This document shows positions 1-7,243 of a stretch of 37,825 bases of DNA, one piece after another (the first letter of the stretch is position 1; the number at the start of each line of letters is the position of its first letter). A model generated the notes under the pieces. It was not told the origin of the DNA and searched no databases. It saw nothing but the letters and a program-made list of their open reading frames with translations. The stretch is from an uncultured Clostridia bacterium (GTDB taxonomy: Bacteria; Bacillota; Clostridia; Oscillospirales; CAG-272), in the NCBI GenBank assembly GCA_947588825.1, contig CANPZU010000023.1:1-37825 (forward strand). Reading direction: 5' to 3'. Made by a program: the position numbers and the translations under genes.

Positions 1-102
1 CTGCCAAATGCGATACCATACAGAAGTTTTCTTTTTTTGAAACAAAATGGGTCATATCTATTTACATTGCAGAGAAAGTACTGGTGAATTTTAAAAATAT
101 TA
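1..102. other. Upstream region with no gene seen
   Basis: AT-rich sequence before the first promoter. I see no supported coding frame and no hairpin clear enough to name. It is probably the tail of the intergenic region downstream of a gene outside the window. Confidence 0.4.
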
Positions 103-131
103 TTGACAAAGCCCAAAAAAAGTGATATAAT
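103..131 (+). promoter_or_regulatory. Sigma-A type promoter of the Trp T-box/trpB2 unit
   Basis: A perfect TTGACA at 103-108 and a perfect TATAAT at 126-131 are separated by 17 bp. The T-box leader begins shortly downstream, so this is the obvious start of the transcript that carries it. Confidence 0.85.
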
Positions 132-144
132 GATATCAGAATTA

Positions 145-402
145 TTTATAAACCGTTGAGAAAGAGTAGTAATTGCAAAAAAAGCTCTTCAGAGAGCTGC
201 GTGTTCGGTGCGAGCGCGGCGTGCTTTTCGCAATGAATGGACTTTTAAGGGCGGCCGAAACGAGTAGGTGCGCCGGAGTGAGCTCTCCGTTAACAAAGGC
301 GGCATATGTAAGTATGCATGAGGTGAACGCAAGTGCGTTAAGCCAGGTGGCACCGCAGGTATGAACCTGTCCCGGCAATATAAGGCCGGGGCAGTTTTTT
401 TG
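145..402 (+). promoter_or_regulatory. T-box riboswitch leader, tryptophan-specific
   Basis: The leader has an AGTA-type stem I element near 165-172, a likely Trp specifier codon TGG at 238-240, and the conserved T-box core AGGTGGCACCGC at 345-356. The T-box position that pairs with the tRNA discriminator is C, which matches the G73 of bacterial tRNA-Trp, an independent match to the TGG specifier. The core can pair with the downstream ACCTG to make an antiterminator competing with the terminator at 367-402. Uncharged tRNA-Trp should therefore switch on the trpB2 gene behind it. The specifier is placed by eye, not by folding. Confidence 0.9.
367..402 (+). terminator. Intrinsic terminator of the T-box leader
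   Basis: CTGTCCCGGC at 367-376 pairs with GCCGGGGCAG at 385-394 (10 bp with one G-U pair), followed by a long T-run. Its 5-prime arm overlaps the sequence that pairs with the T-box, as expected for transcription attenuation. About 120 T-rich bases without a gene follow before the coding start. Confidence 0.88.
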
Positions 403-523
403 TTTTTTTTGTTTATTTTTGTTTTTTTGTGCTTTTTCCGAGCGCTAAATCAAGTAAACTATCCCGAAATGGCGTTAAGCGCTTTCGGGGAAATATATAA
501 AGAAAGGACATAGGTGAATTAAA

Positions 524-1897
524 ATGTCAGAGAAAAAAATTCCTTACAAAATTTATATCGATGAAAACGAGATGCCTAATGCATGGTATAACCTTCGCGC
601 GGATATGAAAGTCAAGCCTGCGCCCCTCATGAATCCCGGAACTCATAAGCCGATGACGGCTGCGGAGCTTGAAGGCGTATTTTGCTCCGAGCTTGTACAG
701 CAGGAGCTTGATAACACGACCCGTTATATCGAAATCCCGCAAGAAATCCGTGATTTTTACAAGATGTACCGTCCCTCGCCGCTTGTGCGAGCATACAATC
801 TTGAAAAGAAGCTGGGGACTCCCGCAAAGATCTATTACAAGTTCGAGGGCAACAACACCAGCGGAAGCCACAAGCTCAACAGCGCTATAGCTCAGGCGTA
901 CTACGCAAAGAAGCAGGGCCTTAAGGGCGTAACCACAGAAACGGGCGCCGGACAGTGGGGTACCGCGCTTTCAATGGCGTGCGCGTATCTTGATCTTGAC
1001 TGCAAGGTATATATGGTCAAGGTCTCGTATGAGCAGAAGCCTTTCCGCCGCGAGGTTATGAGAACATACGGCGCAAGCGTTACGCCTTCCCCCTCAATGA
1101 CAACTCAGGTGGGCAGACAGATACTCGCCGAAAATCCGAATACGACCGGCTCGCTCGGATGCGCCATATCCGAAGCGGTCGAGGCGGCCGTCACAAACGA
1201 AGGATACCGTTATGTGCTGGGAAGCGTGCTGAATCAGGTCGTCCTTCACCAGTCGGTTATCGGTCTTGAGAGCAAGATCGCGCTTGATAAATACGGCGAA
1301 AAGCCCGATATAATCATAGGCTGCGCGGGCGGCGGCTCTAACCTTGGAGGACTTATTTCTCCGTTTATGGGAGAAAAGCTTCGCGGCGAGGCGGACTATG
1401 AGGTTATCGCCGTTGAACCCGCTTCATGTCCGAGCTTTACAAGAGGCAAATTCGTTTACGACTTCTGCGATACCGGCATGATCTGCCCGCTCGCCAAAAT
1501 GTATACCTTGGGCAGCGGCTTCATCCCCTCGGCCGATCACGCGGGAGGCTTGCGCTATCACGGAATGAGCCCTGTGCTTTCTCAGCTTTATCATGACGGC
1601 TATATGAAAGCGGTGAGCGTTAAGCAGACCGATGTGTTTGCGGCGGCGGAAGAGTTCGCAAAGGTCGAAGGTATCCTCCCCGCTCCCGAGAGTTCTCACG
1701 CCATCAAGGTCGCTATCGACGAAGCGATTAAGTGCAAGGAAACCGGCGAGGCCAAAACCATCCTCTTTGGCCTTAGCGGGACCGGGTATTTCGACCTTGT
1801 CGCATATCAGAATTTCAACGACGGAGTAATGACGAACTATGTTCCTTCGGATGAAGAAATCGCGCAAAGCCTTGCAAAAGCTCCTAAAATCGACTGA
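524..1897 (+). CDS. trpB: TrpB2-type tryptophan synthase beta chain
   Basis: This PLP enzyme makes L-tryptophan from indole and serine. The 457-residue length and the long N-terminal region before the PLP site fit the TrpB2 family (TIGR01415-like) rather than the roughly 400-residue TrpB1. The PLP lysine is K117 in GSHKLN, the ETGAGQWG motif lies at 139-146, and the phosphate-binding loop GGGSNLGG at 269-276. The ATG at 524 follows AGGTG at 512-516. No trpA or other trp gene is nearby. TrpB2 proteins are thought not to need the alpha subunit, so indole salvage is a reasonable inference. Control by a Trp T-box supports a role in tryptophan supply rather than another beta-replacement reaction. 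A terminator follows at 1922-1960. Confidence 0.93.
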   Translation: MSEKKIPYKIYIDENEMPNAWYNLRADMKVKPAPLMNPGTHKPMTAAELEGVFCSELVQQELDNTTRYIEIPQEIRDFYKMYRPSPLVRAYNLEKKLGTPAKIYYKFEGNNTSGSHKLNSAIAQAYYAKKQGLKGVTTETGAGQWGTALSMACAYLDLDCKVYMVKVSYEQKPFRREVMRTYGASVTPSPSMTTQVGRQILAENPNTTGSLGCAISEAVEAAVTNEGYRYVLGSVLNQVVLHQSVIGLESKIALDKYGEKPDIIIGCAGGGSNLGGLISPFMGEKLRGEADYEVIAVEPASCPSFTRGKFVYDFCDTGMICPLAKMYTLGSGFIPSADHAGGLRYHGMSPVLSQLYHDGYMKAVSVKQTDVFAAAEEFAKVEGILPAPESSHAIKVAIDEAIKCKETGEAKTILFGLSGTGYFDLVAYQNFNDGVMTNYVPSDEEIAQSLAKAPKID

Positions 1898-1921
1898 TAG
1901 TACTGATAGTTAAATATGTTT

Positions 1922-1962
1922 CAAAGCCCGTTCTCAAAAAAGCAGGAACGGGCTTTGTTTAT
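1922..1962 (+). terminator. Intrinsic terminator after trpB2
   Basis: CAAAGCCCGTTC at 1922-1933 pairs perfectly with GAACGGGCTTTG at 1946-1957. A T-rich tail follows. The strong 12-bp stem closes the trpB2 transcript. Confidence 0.85.
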
Positions 1963-2035
1963 TTGTAAGGGAAGGCATTTGCATTTACATGGCTTATTAA
2001 TTATTTTGTTTTGGTCCCTGCAAAGATAATATTTT

Positions 2036-2160
2036 AAAGTTTTTGAGGGGTTCGGGGAGTTTTTTATAAAGACACGAAAAAGAGAGGACGCCAAATAACG
2101 GGGCGTCCTTACTGGAAATATTAAATCAAAAAGTTTTTGAGGGTTTGGGCAGACTTTTTT
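2036..2160. repeat. Pair of imperfect direct repeats of about 30 bp
   Basis: The element at 2036-2065 recurs at 2130-2160. Both begin AAAGTTTTTGAGGG, continue with a G-rich stretch and end in a run of T. They flank the hairpin at 2085-2109 between convergent genes. No coding function is apparent. Confidence 0.6.
2072..2109 (-). terminator. Probable terminator of the alaX-hisJ operon
   Basis: On the minus strand AGGACGCC (2109-2102) pairs with GGCGTCCT (2092-2085), followed by CTCTTTTTC. It lies about 75 bases past the stop of the PHP phosphatase gene. Confidence 0.55.
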
Positions 2161-2181
2161 ACAATATACATATCTATATTT

Positions 2182-2970
2182 TTATATTTTCAAAAAAGGC
2201 TCGGGCGTGATTCCAAGGGAGTCTGCAAAGTTAAAAATAGCCTTTTGGGAGTTATAATCGGCAAAAGCGGCCGGTGAATGCGCGTCGATACCCACGACCG
2301 TGCGGTTGCCCGTTTCTTTGGCGATTTTAAAAAAGCGGCGCGTCGGATAGGGAGGGGAGCTCGGACGTTTGACATATCCGAGGACGTTTAATTCAAGGGG
2401 AATATCCCGTTCTTTTGCGTGAAGGCAAAGCTCTCTCATATATTTGTCGTATATTTCGGGCGCGCCGACAAACTGAGGCAGATCGGGGTGAGCGATATAA
2501 AGGTACTTACCGCTGTCAATGGCCTCTTTAACGTTATCGACATAGCCGCGCAGTATCTTTTCGTTGGAGAAGGGGGAGCCCATGTAGTATGAATCTTCCT
2601 CATTATTTAAAAAATGTTGACCGCATATCATATAGTCAAGCGGATAATCGGCAAGAAAATCGATCAGCTTATGAAAAATCTCGGGGTAGTATTCGGCTTC
2701 TACGCCGGCGTAGATCGTTATATCCTTTTTATACTCTTTTTTAAGCGACTCGATGCTTGCAAAGTAAGCGTCCGCCTCCTTCAGGGACATTCTGATTCCC
2801 GAGACATAACCCGCTCTGAACGGCATTGGAGAGTGGTCTGAAAAGCCGAGGTATTTTATTCCCGCTTTTATCGCCTCTTCCACATACTCTTTATCCTCGC
2901 CGAGAGCGTGATGACAGCGTTTTGTATGGGTGTGGTAGTTTGATATAAGCGCATTTTTCATATAATACAT
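2182..2970 (-). CDS. hisJ: PHP-domain histidinol-phosphatase (HisJ family)
   Basis: This 262-residue PHP-superfamily protein most resembles HisJ/HisK histidinol phosphate phosphatases, which release phosphate from L-histidinol phosphate in histidine synthesis. Metal-binding motifs appear in the expected order: HTHTKRCHHA at about 13-22, GFSDHSP near 42-48, GVEAEYYPE, GQHFLN, AHPDLP and a C-terminal GIDAHSP. The gene starts 6 bases after the alaX stop, and the stop region supplies an AAAGGA site, so the two are one operon. A second ATG three codons in is also possible. No other his genes are present, so action on a different phosphomonoester cannot be excluded. Confidence 0.82.
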   Translation of the reverse strand: MYYMKNALISNYHTHTKRCHHALGEDKEYVEEAIKAGIKYLGFSDHSPMPFRAGYVSGIRMSLKEADAYFASIESLKKEYKKDITIYAGVEAEYYPEIFHKLIDFLADYPLDYMICGQHFLNNEEDSYYMGSPFSNEKILRGYVDNVKEAIDSGKYLYIAHPDLPQFVGAPEIYDKYMRELCLHAKERDIPLELNVLGYVKRPSSPPYPTRRFFKIAKETGNRTVVGIDAHSPAAFADYNSQKAIFNFADSLGITPEPFLKI

Positions 2971-2976
2971 TTTCCT

Positions 2977-4155
2977 TTACTTAATTTTTTGCGCAAAGTA
3001 TGATATGATCATTTCTTTTGTGCAGGAGAGAGTGCCGGATATCATAGAGGAAGAGCCGCCGCCTTTTCCGTTCAGCGCCGTGTTTATGTCGTGCGCTTTC
3101 GATTTAAGGTCGATATTCTCGCTTGCCATGACATAGGTATACCCGAACTCTTTACCGGCAAAAACGGCGCACACGCCTTTGCAGATCGCCGCTCCCGCGT
3201 TGATCAGCAAAAGGCGGGATTTTTGATCGAGCAGATCGTTGAATATCACAATATTGTCATTGCCGTCATGCTCCTTTTTCAGGGAGTCGATCATCCTTTG
3301 GGCGAGCTCGCGGCAGAGCTTTTCTTTTTGCTGTCTGCATATGTTCATTTCATCGCACATTCGCGCCACCGCGCCGCTCACTTCGGGGTATTTTGCGGAA
3401 AGCGCTATTGAGATGTCCTTTATGCTCTCCATGCTTTTTTTATAGTGGGCAAGAGCGTCCCTTCCGCAGAGCATACGTATTCTCACGCCGCCTTTATATT
3501 TCATAAAGCCGAGAATTTTTATGATTCCTATTTCACCCGAACGGGATACGTGAGGCGCGCAGCAGGCGCACAGATCGTATCCTTCGATTTTTACCAAACG
3601 GACCGCATCATCTTCTATTTCCTTTTTGCTTCTGAAATCGATTTTTTCAAGCTCGTCTTTGGTATAAACAGCGCAGGTGAAGGGTACGTTTTTCCAAACC
3701 GCCTCGTTTGCAAGCGTTTCCAGCCTTGTAATTTGGCTTTCGTCGATCTCCCGGTCAAAGTCGAGGGTAACCTCTTCGCTGCCCATATGAAAGCCCACAT
3801 TATTACAGCCGTAAACGGAATGAGCTATCCCGGAGACTATATGCTCGCCCGAGTGGTTCTGCATTCTTGAAAAACGCAGGTCAAAGTCAAGCGTGCCATG
3901 CACTTTCGCGCCCTCGGGCAGAGGGCGGGAGCACAGGTGCACAATGAAGCGGTCTCGCTGAAAGCAGTCCTTGACATCAGAGACGATGTCAAGAAAAGCG
4001 AGTTTGCCAATATCCCCGGGTTGACCTCCTCCCTCGGGAAAGAACGCGCTTTTGTCAAGTATTATTTCGTATCCTTTTTCATTTTGAACGCAAGAAAGCA
4101 CTATCGCGTCAAATTCGCTCATATGAGAGTCGATATAATAAAGCTTTTCGGTCAT
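2977..4155 (-). CDS. AlaX-type alanyl-tRNA editing protein with DHHA1 domain
   Basis: A free-standing homologue of the AlaRS editing region that hydrolyses mischarged Ser-tRNA(Ala) or Gly-tRNA(Ala). The N-terminal part carries the GGGQPGD element (about 42-48). Zinc-site residues are H101 and H105 in HSGEH, and C198 and H202 in the C-x3-H motif. The C-terminal part from about 290 resembles DHHA1 and ends with a GKGGGSSS glycine-rich motif, giving the long AlaX (AlaX-L) layout at 392 residues. It is transcribed from the promoter at 4194-4223 and leads into hisJ. Why the two are paired is not evident from function. Confidence 0.88.
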   Translation of the reverse strand: MTEKLYYIDSHMSEFDAIVLSCVQNEKGYEIILDKSAFFPEGGGQPGDIGKLAFLDIVSDVKDCFQRDRFIVHLCSRPLPEGAKVHGTLDFDLRFSRMQNHSGEHIVSGIAHSVYGCNNVGFHMGSEEVTLDFDREIDESQITRLETLANEAVWKNVPFTCAVYTKDELEKIDFRSKKEIEDDAVRLVKIEGYDLCACCAPHVSRSGEIGIIKILGFMKYKGGVRIRMLCGRDALAHYKKSMESIKDISIALSAKYPEVSGAVARMCDEMNICRQQKEKLCRELAQRMIDSLKKEHDGNDNIVIFNDLLDQKSRLLLINAGAAICKGVCAVFAGKEFGYTYVMASENIDLKSKAHDINTALNGKGGGSSSMISGTLSCTKEMIISYFAQKIK

Positions 4156-4193
4156 ATACTGTTTTTTCCTGTTCTTAAAAGGGTTCGTCGTTA

Positions 4194-4223
4194 ATTATAG
4201 CACACCGCCCGACCTTTGTTCAA
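4194..4223 (-). promoter_or_regulatory. Promoter of the alaX-hisJ operon
   Basis: Read on the minus strand, TTGAAC (4223-4218) and TATAAT (4199-4194) are 18 bp apart, about 40 bases upstream of the alaX start. Confidence 0.7.
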
Positions 4224-4242
4224 TATCCGAGCGCAAAAAAAC

Positions 4243-4271
4243 TTGTTATGAGGGAAAATATGTGCTATAAT
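4243..4271 (+). promoter_or_regulatory. Promoter of the RlmI-like gene
   Basis: TTGTTA at 4243-4248 and TATAAT at 4266-4271 are 17 bp apart. The promoter drives the methyltransferase gene starting at 4386, leaving a 5-prime leader of roughly 110 bases in which I see no clear structure. Confidence 0.7.
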
Positions 4272-4385
4272 TAAAAGGACAGGCAGGTGTGCGCAAAAGA
4301 CGACGCGCCGTCATTTTACGTTTAAATAACCTTTAACGACTTTAACGATTTGAAATTTGAAAGAAAAAAGAAAGAAGAGGACTCC

Positions 4386-5594
4386 ATGCGTAATAATCCT
4401 GTTTTAACGGTAAGCGAAAAGGCGGAAAGAAGCCTTAGAAACGGGCATTTGTGGGTGTACGGCGAGGAGGTCGTTCAGGTTCTCGGCAAATACGGGAACG
4501 GCGACATAGTGGACGTGCATTCAATAAAAGGAAAATACCTCGGAAGCGGGTTTGTCAACGACAATTCCAAGATCAGAGTGAGGATAATATCAAGAAATAC
4601 CAACGACAAATTTGACGATGCATTTTGGGAAAGGCGAGTCAGGTACGCCGTTGATTACCGCCTTGCCGTTATGGGAGAAGAGGATTTTTGCTGCTGCCGC
4701 CTTATTTTCGCAGAGGCGGACGGGATCCCCGGGCTGAGTGTCGACAGATTTGATAATATGCTGGTGTGTGAGTGCTTGTGCCTTGGCACAGAGCTGCGCA
4801 AAAATGTAATCTACGATTCTTTGCTTAAGGTTCTTGGCGAGCGCGGAGCAAATATAAAAGCGCTGTACGAGCGAAACGACAGTAAATTCAGGGAGCTTGA
4901 GGGCATGGATAGGATGTGCGGCTTCTACAGCGGAGAAGAAAGCGGTAGGGTGACGGTAAAAGAAAACGGCATATACTATGCCGTAGACTATATAGACGGT
5001 CAAAAAACCGGATTTTTTCTCGATCAAAAATACAACCGCATGGCGATAAGAAAGATAGCAAACAAACGGCGAGTGCTTGACTGCTTTACGCATACGGGAG
5101 CATTTGCGCTGAACGCGGCCGCGGGAGGCGCATTGCAGGTGACGGCGGCGGATATTTCAAGCAGCGCTCTTGAGCGCGCGGGCGAGAATATCAGACTCAA
5201 TTGTATGCAGGACAAAATAAAGCTTGTGAAAACCGATGTTTTTGAGTATTTGAGCGACCTTGCAAATATGAAGGCGCACGAGTTTGACTTTATCATCCTT
5301 GACCCTCCCGCCTTTACCAAAAGCCGACACGAGGTGAAGGACGCGATACGGGGCTATAAAGAGATAAACCTCAAGGCGATGAAGATACTAAGAAGAGGCG
5401 ATTATCTTGCCACATGTTCCTGCTCACATTTCGTGACAGACAGTATTTTTTGCCGGATGTTGAACGGAGCGGCGCAGGACGCGGGAATCTCGCTGCGTCA
5501 GATAGAGGGCAGACAGCAGTCTCCCGATCATCCGATACTTTGGGGAGTACCCGAAACAGAATATCTAAAATTCTACATTTTCCAAATTGTTTAA
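4386..5594 (+). CDS. RlmI-like class I SAM-dependent rRNA methyltransferase
   Basis: A PUA-type RNA-binding region (about 1-75) precedes a Rossmann methyltransferase domain, the architecture of the RlmI/RlmK-C family that makes 5-methylcytosine in 23S rRNA. Visible motifs are the SAM-binding DCFTHTGAF (232-240), the acidic AADIS end of the next strand (254-258), LDPPAFTKSR (305-314) and TCSCSH (343-348), where a catalytic cysteine is expected. I chose the ATG at 4386, preceded by GAGGA, over an upstream TTG at 4350. This gives 402 residues, close to the 396 of E. coli RlmI. The exact target base cannot be read from sequence. Confidence 0.85.
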   Translation: MRNNPVLTVSEKAERSLRNGHLWVYGEEVVQVLGKYGNGDIVDVHSIKGKYLGSGFVNDNSKIRVRIISRNTNDKFDDAFWERRVRYAVDYRLAVMGEEDFCCCRLIFAEADGIPGLSVDRFDNMLVCECLCLGTELRKNVIYDSLLKVLGERGANIKALYERNDSKFRELEGMDRMCGFYSGEESGRVTVKENGIYYAVDYIDGQKTGFFLDQKYNRMAIRKIANKRRVLDCFTHTGAFALNAAAGGALQVTAADISSSALERAGENIRLNCMQDKIKLVKTDVFEYLSDLANMKAHEFDFIILDPPAFTKSRHEVKDAIRGYKEINLKAMKILRRGDYLATCSCSHFVTDSIFCRMLNGAAQDAGISLRQIEGRQQSPDHPILWGVPETEYLKFYIFQIV

Positions 5595-5683
5595 ATAAAT
5601 TTAAAAGCTCTGCATATATCGACGATATTTGACATCTGACTTCGTATAATATAAATATAAGTAATAAATACGGAGGTGTCGAT

Positions 5684-5932
5684 ATGAAAAAAGAAATGCT
5701 TACGGCAAAATCACACACCATTTTGACGATTTCGCCGGCAAAAAACGAGTATTCGCTCGACTGCCGCGAGCTGTTTTTCAAGGCGGGAGCAAAGGAAAAA
5801 CGCGAGATAAAAGAACTGGAGGCTCAAAGCAAGCGCGAAGCATACAAAATGCAGGCTTTCGGTATGATTGCGGGCGGATGCGTCGTCGCGTTTCTTGCCG
5901 TAACTCTCATCATCCTCTTTCTGGCCGTGTAA
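5684..5932 (+). CDS. Small single-pass membrane protein of unknown function
   Basis: An 82-residue protein behind a strong GGAGG site at 5672-5676. The N-terminal half is soluble, a charged and probably helical stretch rich in Lys, Glu and Arg spans about 40-57, and a hydrophobic helix at about 60-81 ends the protein. With the positive charges before the helix, the soluble part should be cytoplasmic (tail-anchored). I do not recognise the family. A possible promoter (TTGACA at 5629-5634, TATAAA at 5650-5655) has a short 15-bp spacer, and the AT-rich region offers alternatives. The gene seems to stand alone between the methyltransferase and the glycosidase. Confidence 0.7.
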   Translation: MKKEMLTAKSHTILTISPAKNEYSLDCRELFFKAGAKEKREIKELEAQSKREAYKMQAFGMIAGGCVVAFLAVTLIILFLAV

Positions 5933-6071
5933 AAAATATTCAAATTAAATATGTTATTGAATTTCAGCGTTTTTTATGATAAACTGTAACAGGAGAGTTT
6001 TGCCGTTTTGGCGTCTCTCTGTCTGAAGATATAAAAAAAGCGGCTAAAAAGCCGAGGAGGCAGGAATCATC

Positions 6072-7010
6072 ATGAAACAAACTTTTGTCAACCCCATCAA
6101 TCGGCGCGGCGAGGACCCTTATGTCGTAAAACACGGCGACACATACTATTACTGCTATTCCGCGGGAAACGGAGTGGCAGTCTCAAAGGCCGAGAATATC
6201 CACCTTATTTCAAGGCAGAACGGAGTGAAGGTCTATACCGCCCCCGAAGGAACAATGTACAGCAGAGAGTATTGGGCTCCCGAGCTGCATTACATAAACG
6301 GCAGGTGGTATATCTATGTTGCGGCGGACGACGGCAACAACAATAATCACAGAATGTATGTTTTGGGAGCGCTCACGGATGACCCCATGGGAGAATTTGA
6401 AATGATAGGAAAGGTGTCCGACCCGACAGATAAGTGGGCAATCGACGCGACGGTGCTTGAACATGAAGGCAGGTTGTACTTTGTATGGTCGGGCTGGGAA
6501 GGGGACGTAAATGTGAGACAGGACATTTACATCGCGCCAATGAGCGGACCGACTGCCATATGCGGCGAGAGGGTGATGCTGAGTCACCCGGAATACGAGT
6601 GGGAGATGCGCGCGTGCGTAAACGGCCTCCCGACCATCAACGAGGGCCCTCAAATACTTAAAAAGGATTCGACAATTCACATAGTATACAGTGCCAGCGG
6701 CAGCTGGAGCGACGAATACTGCCTTGGTATGCTCACCTTCAGAGGCGGCAATATACTTGATCCGTCGTGCTGGAGCAAAAACTCCTCTCCTGTCTTTTCA
6801 AAGACGGAGAGCGCTTACGGAACGGGACACTGCTCGTTTACAAAGTCGCCCTCGGGAAAAGAGGACTGGATAGTCTACCACGCCAATCTTGAGCCGGGAC
6901 TCGGTTGGAGAGGCCGCGGCGTGCGCGCCCAAAAATTCACTTGGGACAAGGACGTTCCGATCTTCGGAACTCCGGCAAAGGCCGGACAGGAGCTTGAGAT
7001 TCCGCAATAG
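6072..7010 (+). CDS. GH43-like glycoside hydrolase (putative arabinofuranosidase or xylosidase)
   Basis: A 312-residue protein with the pattern of the five-bladed beta-propeller family GH43, which removes arabinose or xylose from plant polysaccharides and oligosaccharides. Expected acidic residues are present: an early Asp in RGEDPYV (general base), an Asp in WAIDATVL (pKa modulator) and a Glu in NEGPQI (general acid). Aromatic motifs YWAPELH and WYIYVAADDG are also typical. No signal peptide is seen, so it probably acts on imported oligosaccharides in the cytoplasm. The ATG follows CAGGA. A small CGGCT/AGCCG hairpin sits at 6041-6054, just before the ribosome site. No transporter or other sugar gene is adjacent. 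The exact substrate cannot be assigned. Confidence 0.85.
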   Translation: MKQTFVNPINRRGEDPYVVKHGDTYYYCYSAGNGVAVSKAENIHLISRQNGVKVYTAPEGTMYSREYWAPELHYINGRWYIYVAADDGNNNNHRMYVLGALTDDPMGEFEMIGKVSDPTDKWAIDATVLEHEGRLYFVWSGWEGDVNVRQDIYIAPMSGPTAICGERVMLSHPEYEWEMRACVNGLPTINEGPQILKKDSTIHIVYSASGSWSDEYCLGMLTFRGGNILDPSCWSKNSSPVFSKTESAYGTGHCSFTKSPSGKEDWIVYHANLEPGLGWRGRGVRAQKFTWDKDVPIFGTPAKAGQELEIPQ

Positions 7011-7060
7011 ATTCTCGCGTCTTCGGTAATTCCCATTGATTTTATTAAATAAAAACCACA

Positions 7061-7089
7061 TGCGGAGGCGTTTTTTCAATGCCTCCGCA
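7061..7089 (+). terminator. Hairpin downstream of the GH43 gene
   Basis: TGCGGAGGC at 7061-7069 pairs with GCCTCCGCA at 7081-7089 around an 11-base T-rich loop. The stem is strong but no clear T-run follows on the plus strand, so it may act as an RNA-stabilising end or together with the hairpin at 7131-7157. Confidence 0.45.
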
Positions 7090-7107
7090 GTAAGGTTGTC
7101 AAAAACG

Positions 7108-7180
7108 GCCTTGAATTTTTCGCAAGGCACGGGAGATGTCTTTTGACGTCCCTTTTTCGGGTGGCTCTTTGCGAAATTTG
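7108..7180 (+). promoter_or_regulatory. Structured leader with terminator-like hairpin before the radical SAM gene
   Basis: A hairpin with arms GGGAGATGTC (7131-7140) and GACGTCCC (7145-7152) is followed by TTTTT (7153-7157), the form of an intrinsic terminator. It is enclosed by a second pairing of AATTTTTCGCAA (7114-7125) with TTGCGAAATTT (7169-7179). That arm also overlaps an alternative hairpin GCCTTG/CAAGGC (7108-7113 and 7123-7128). The overlap suggests alternative folds. This may be a plain terminator for the GH43 gene or an attenuator for the downstream gene. I do not recognise a known riboswitch. Confidence 0.45.
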
Positions 7181-7243
7181 CAGGCAAAAAAGGAAAAAGG
7201 GATTGAGCGCGACCGCGCGTGAAAAAATATTCGGAGAAAACAA

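Larger units (their letters stand above)
4191..4274. repeat. 14-bp inverted repeat carrying both divergent -10 elements
   Basis: TTAATTATAGCACA at 4191-4204 is the exact reverse complement of TGTGCTATAATTAA at 4261-4274, with 56 bp between. Each arm contains the TATAAT of one of two divergent promoters. Confidence 0.7.

Noticed and set aside
142..378. Open frames on both strands across the T-box leader
   Set aside because: They coincide with a well-supported structured RNA, lack ribosome sites and have no protein-like composition.
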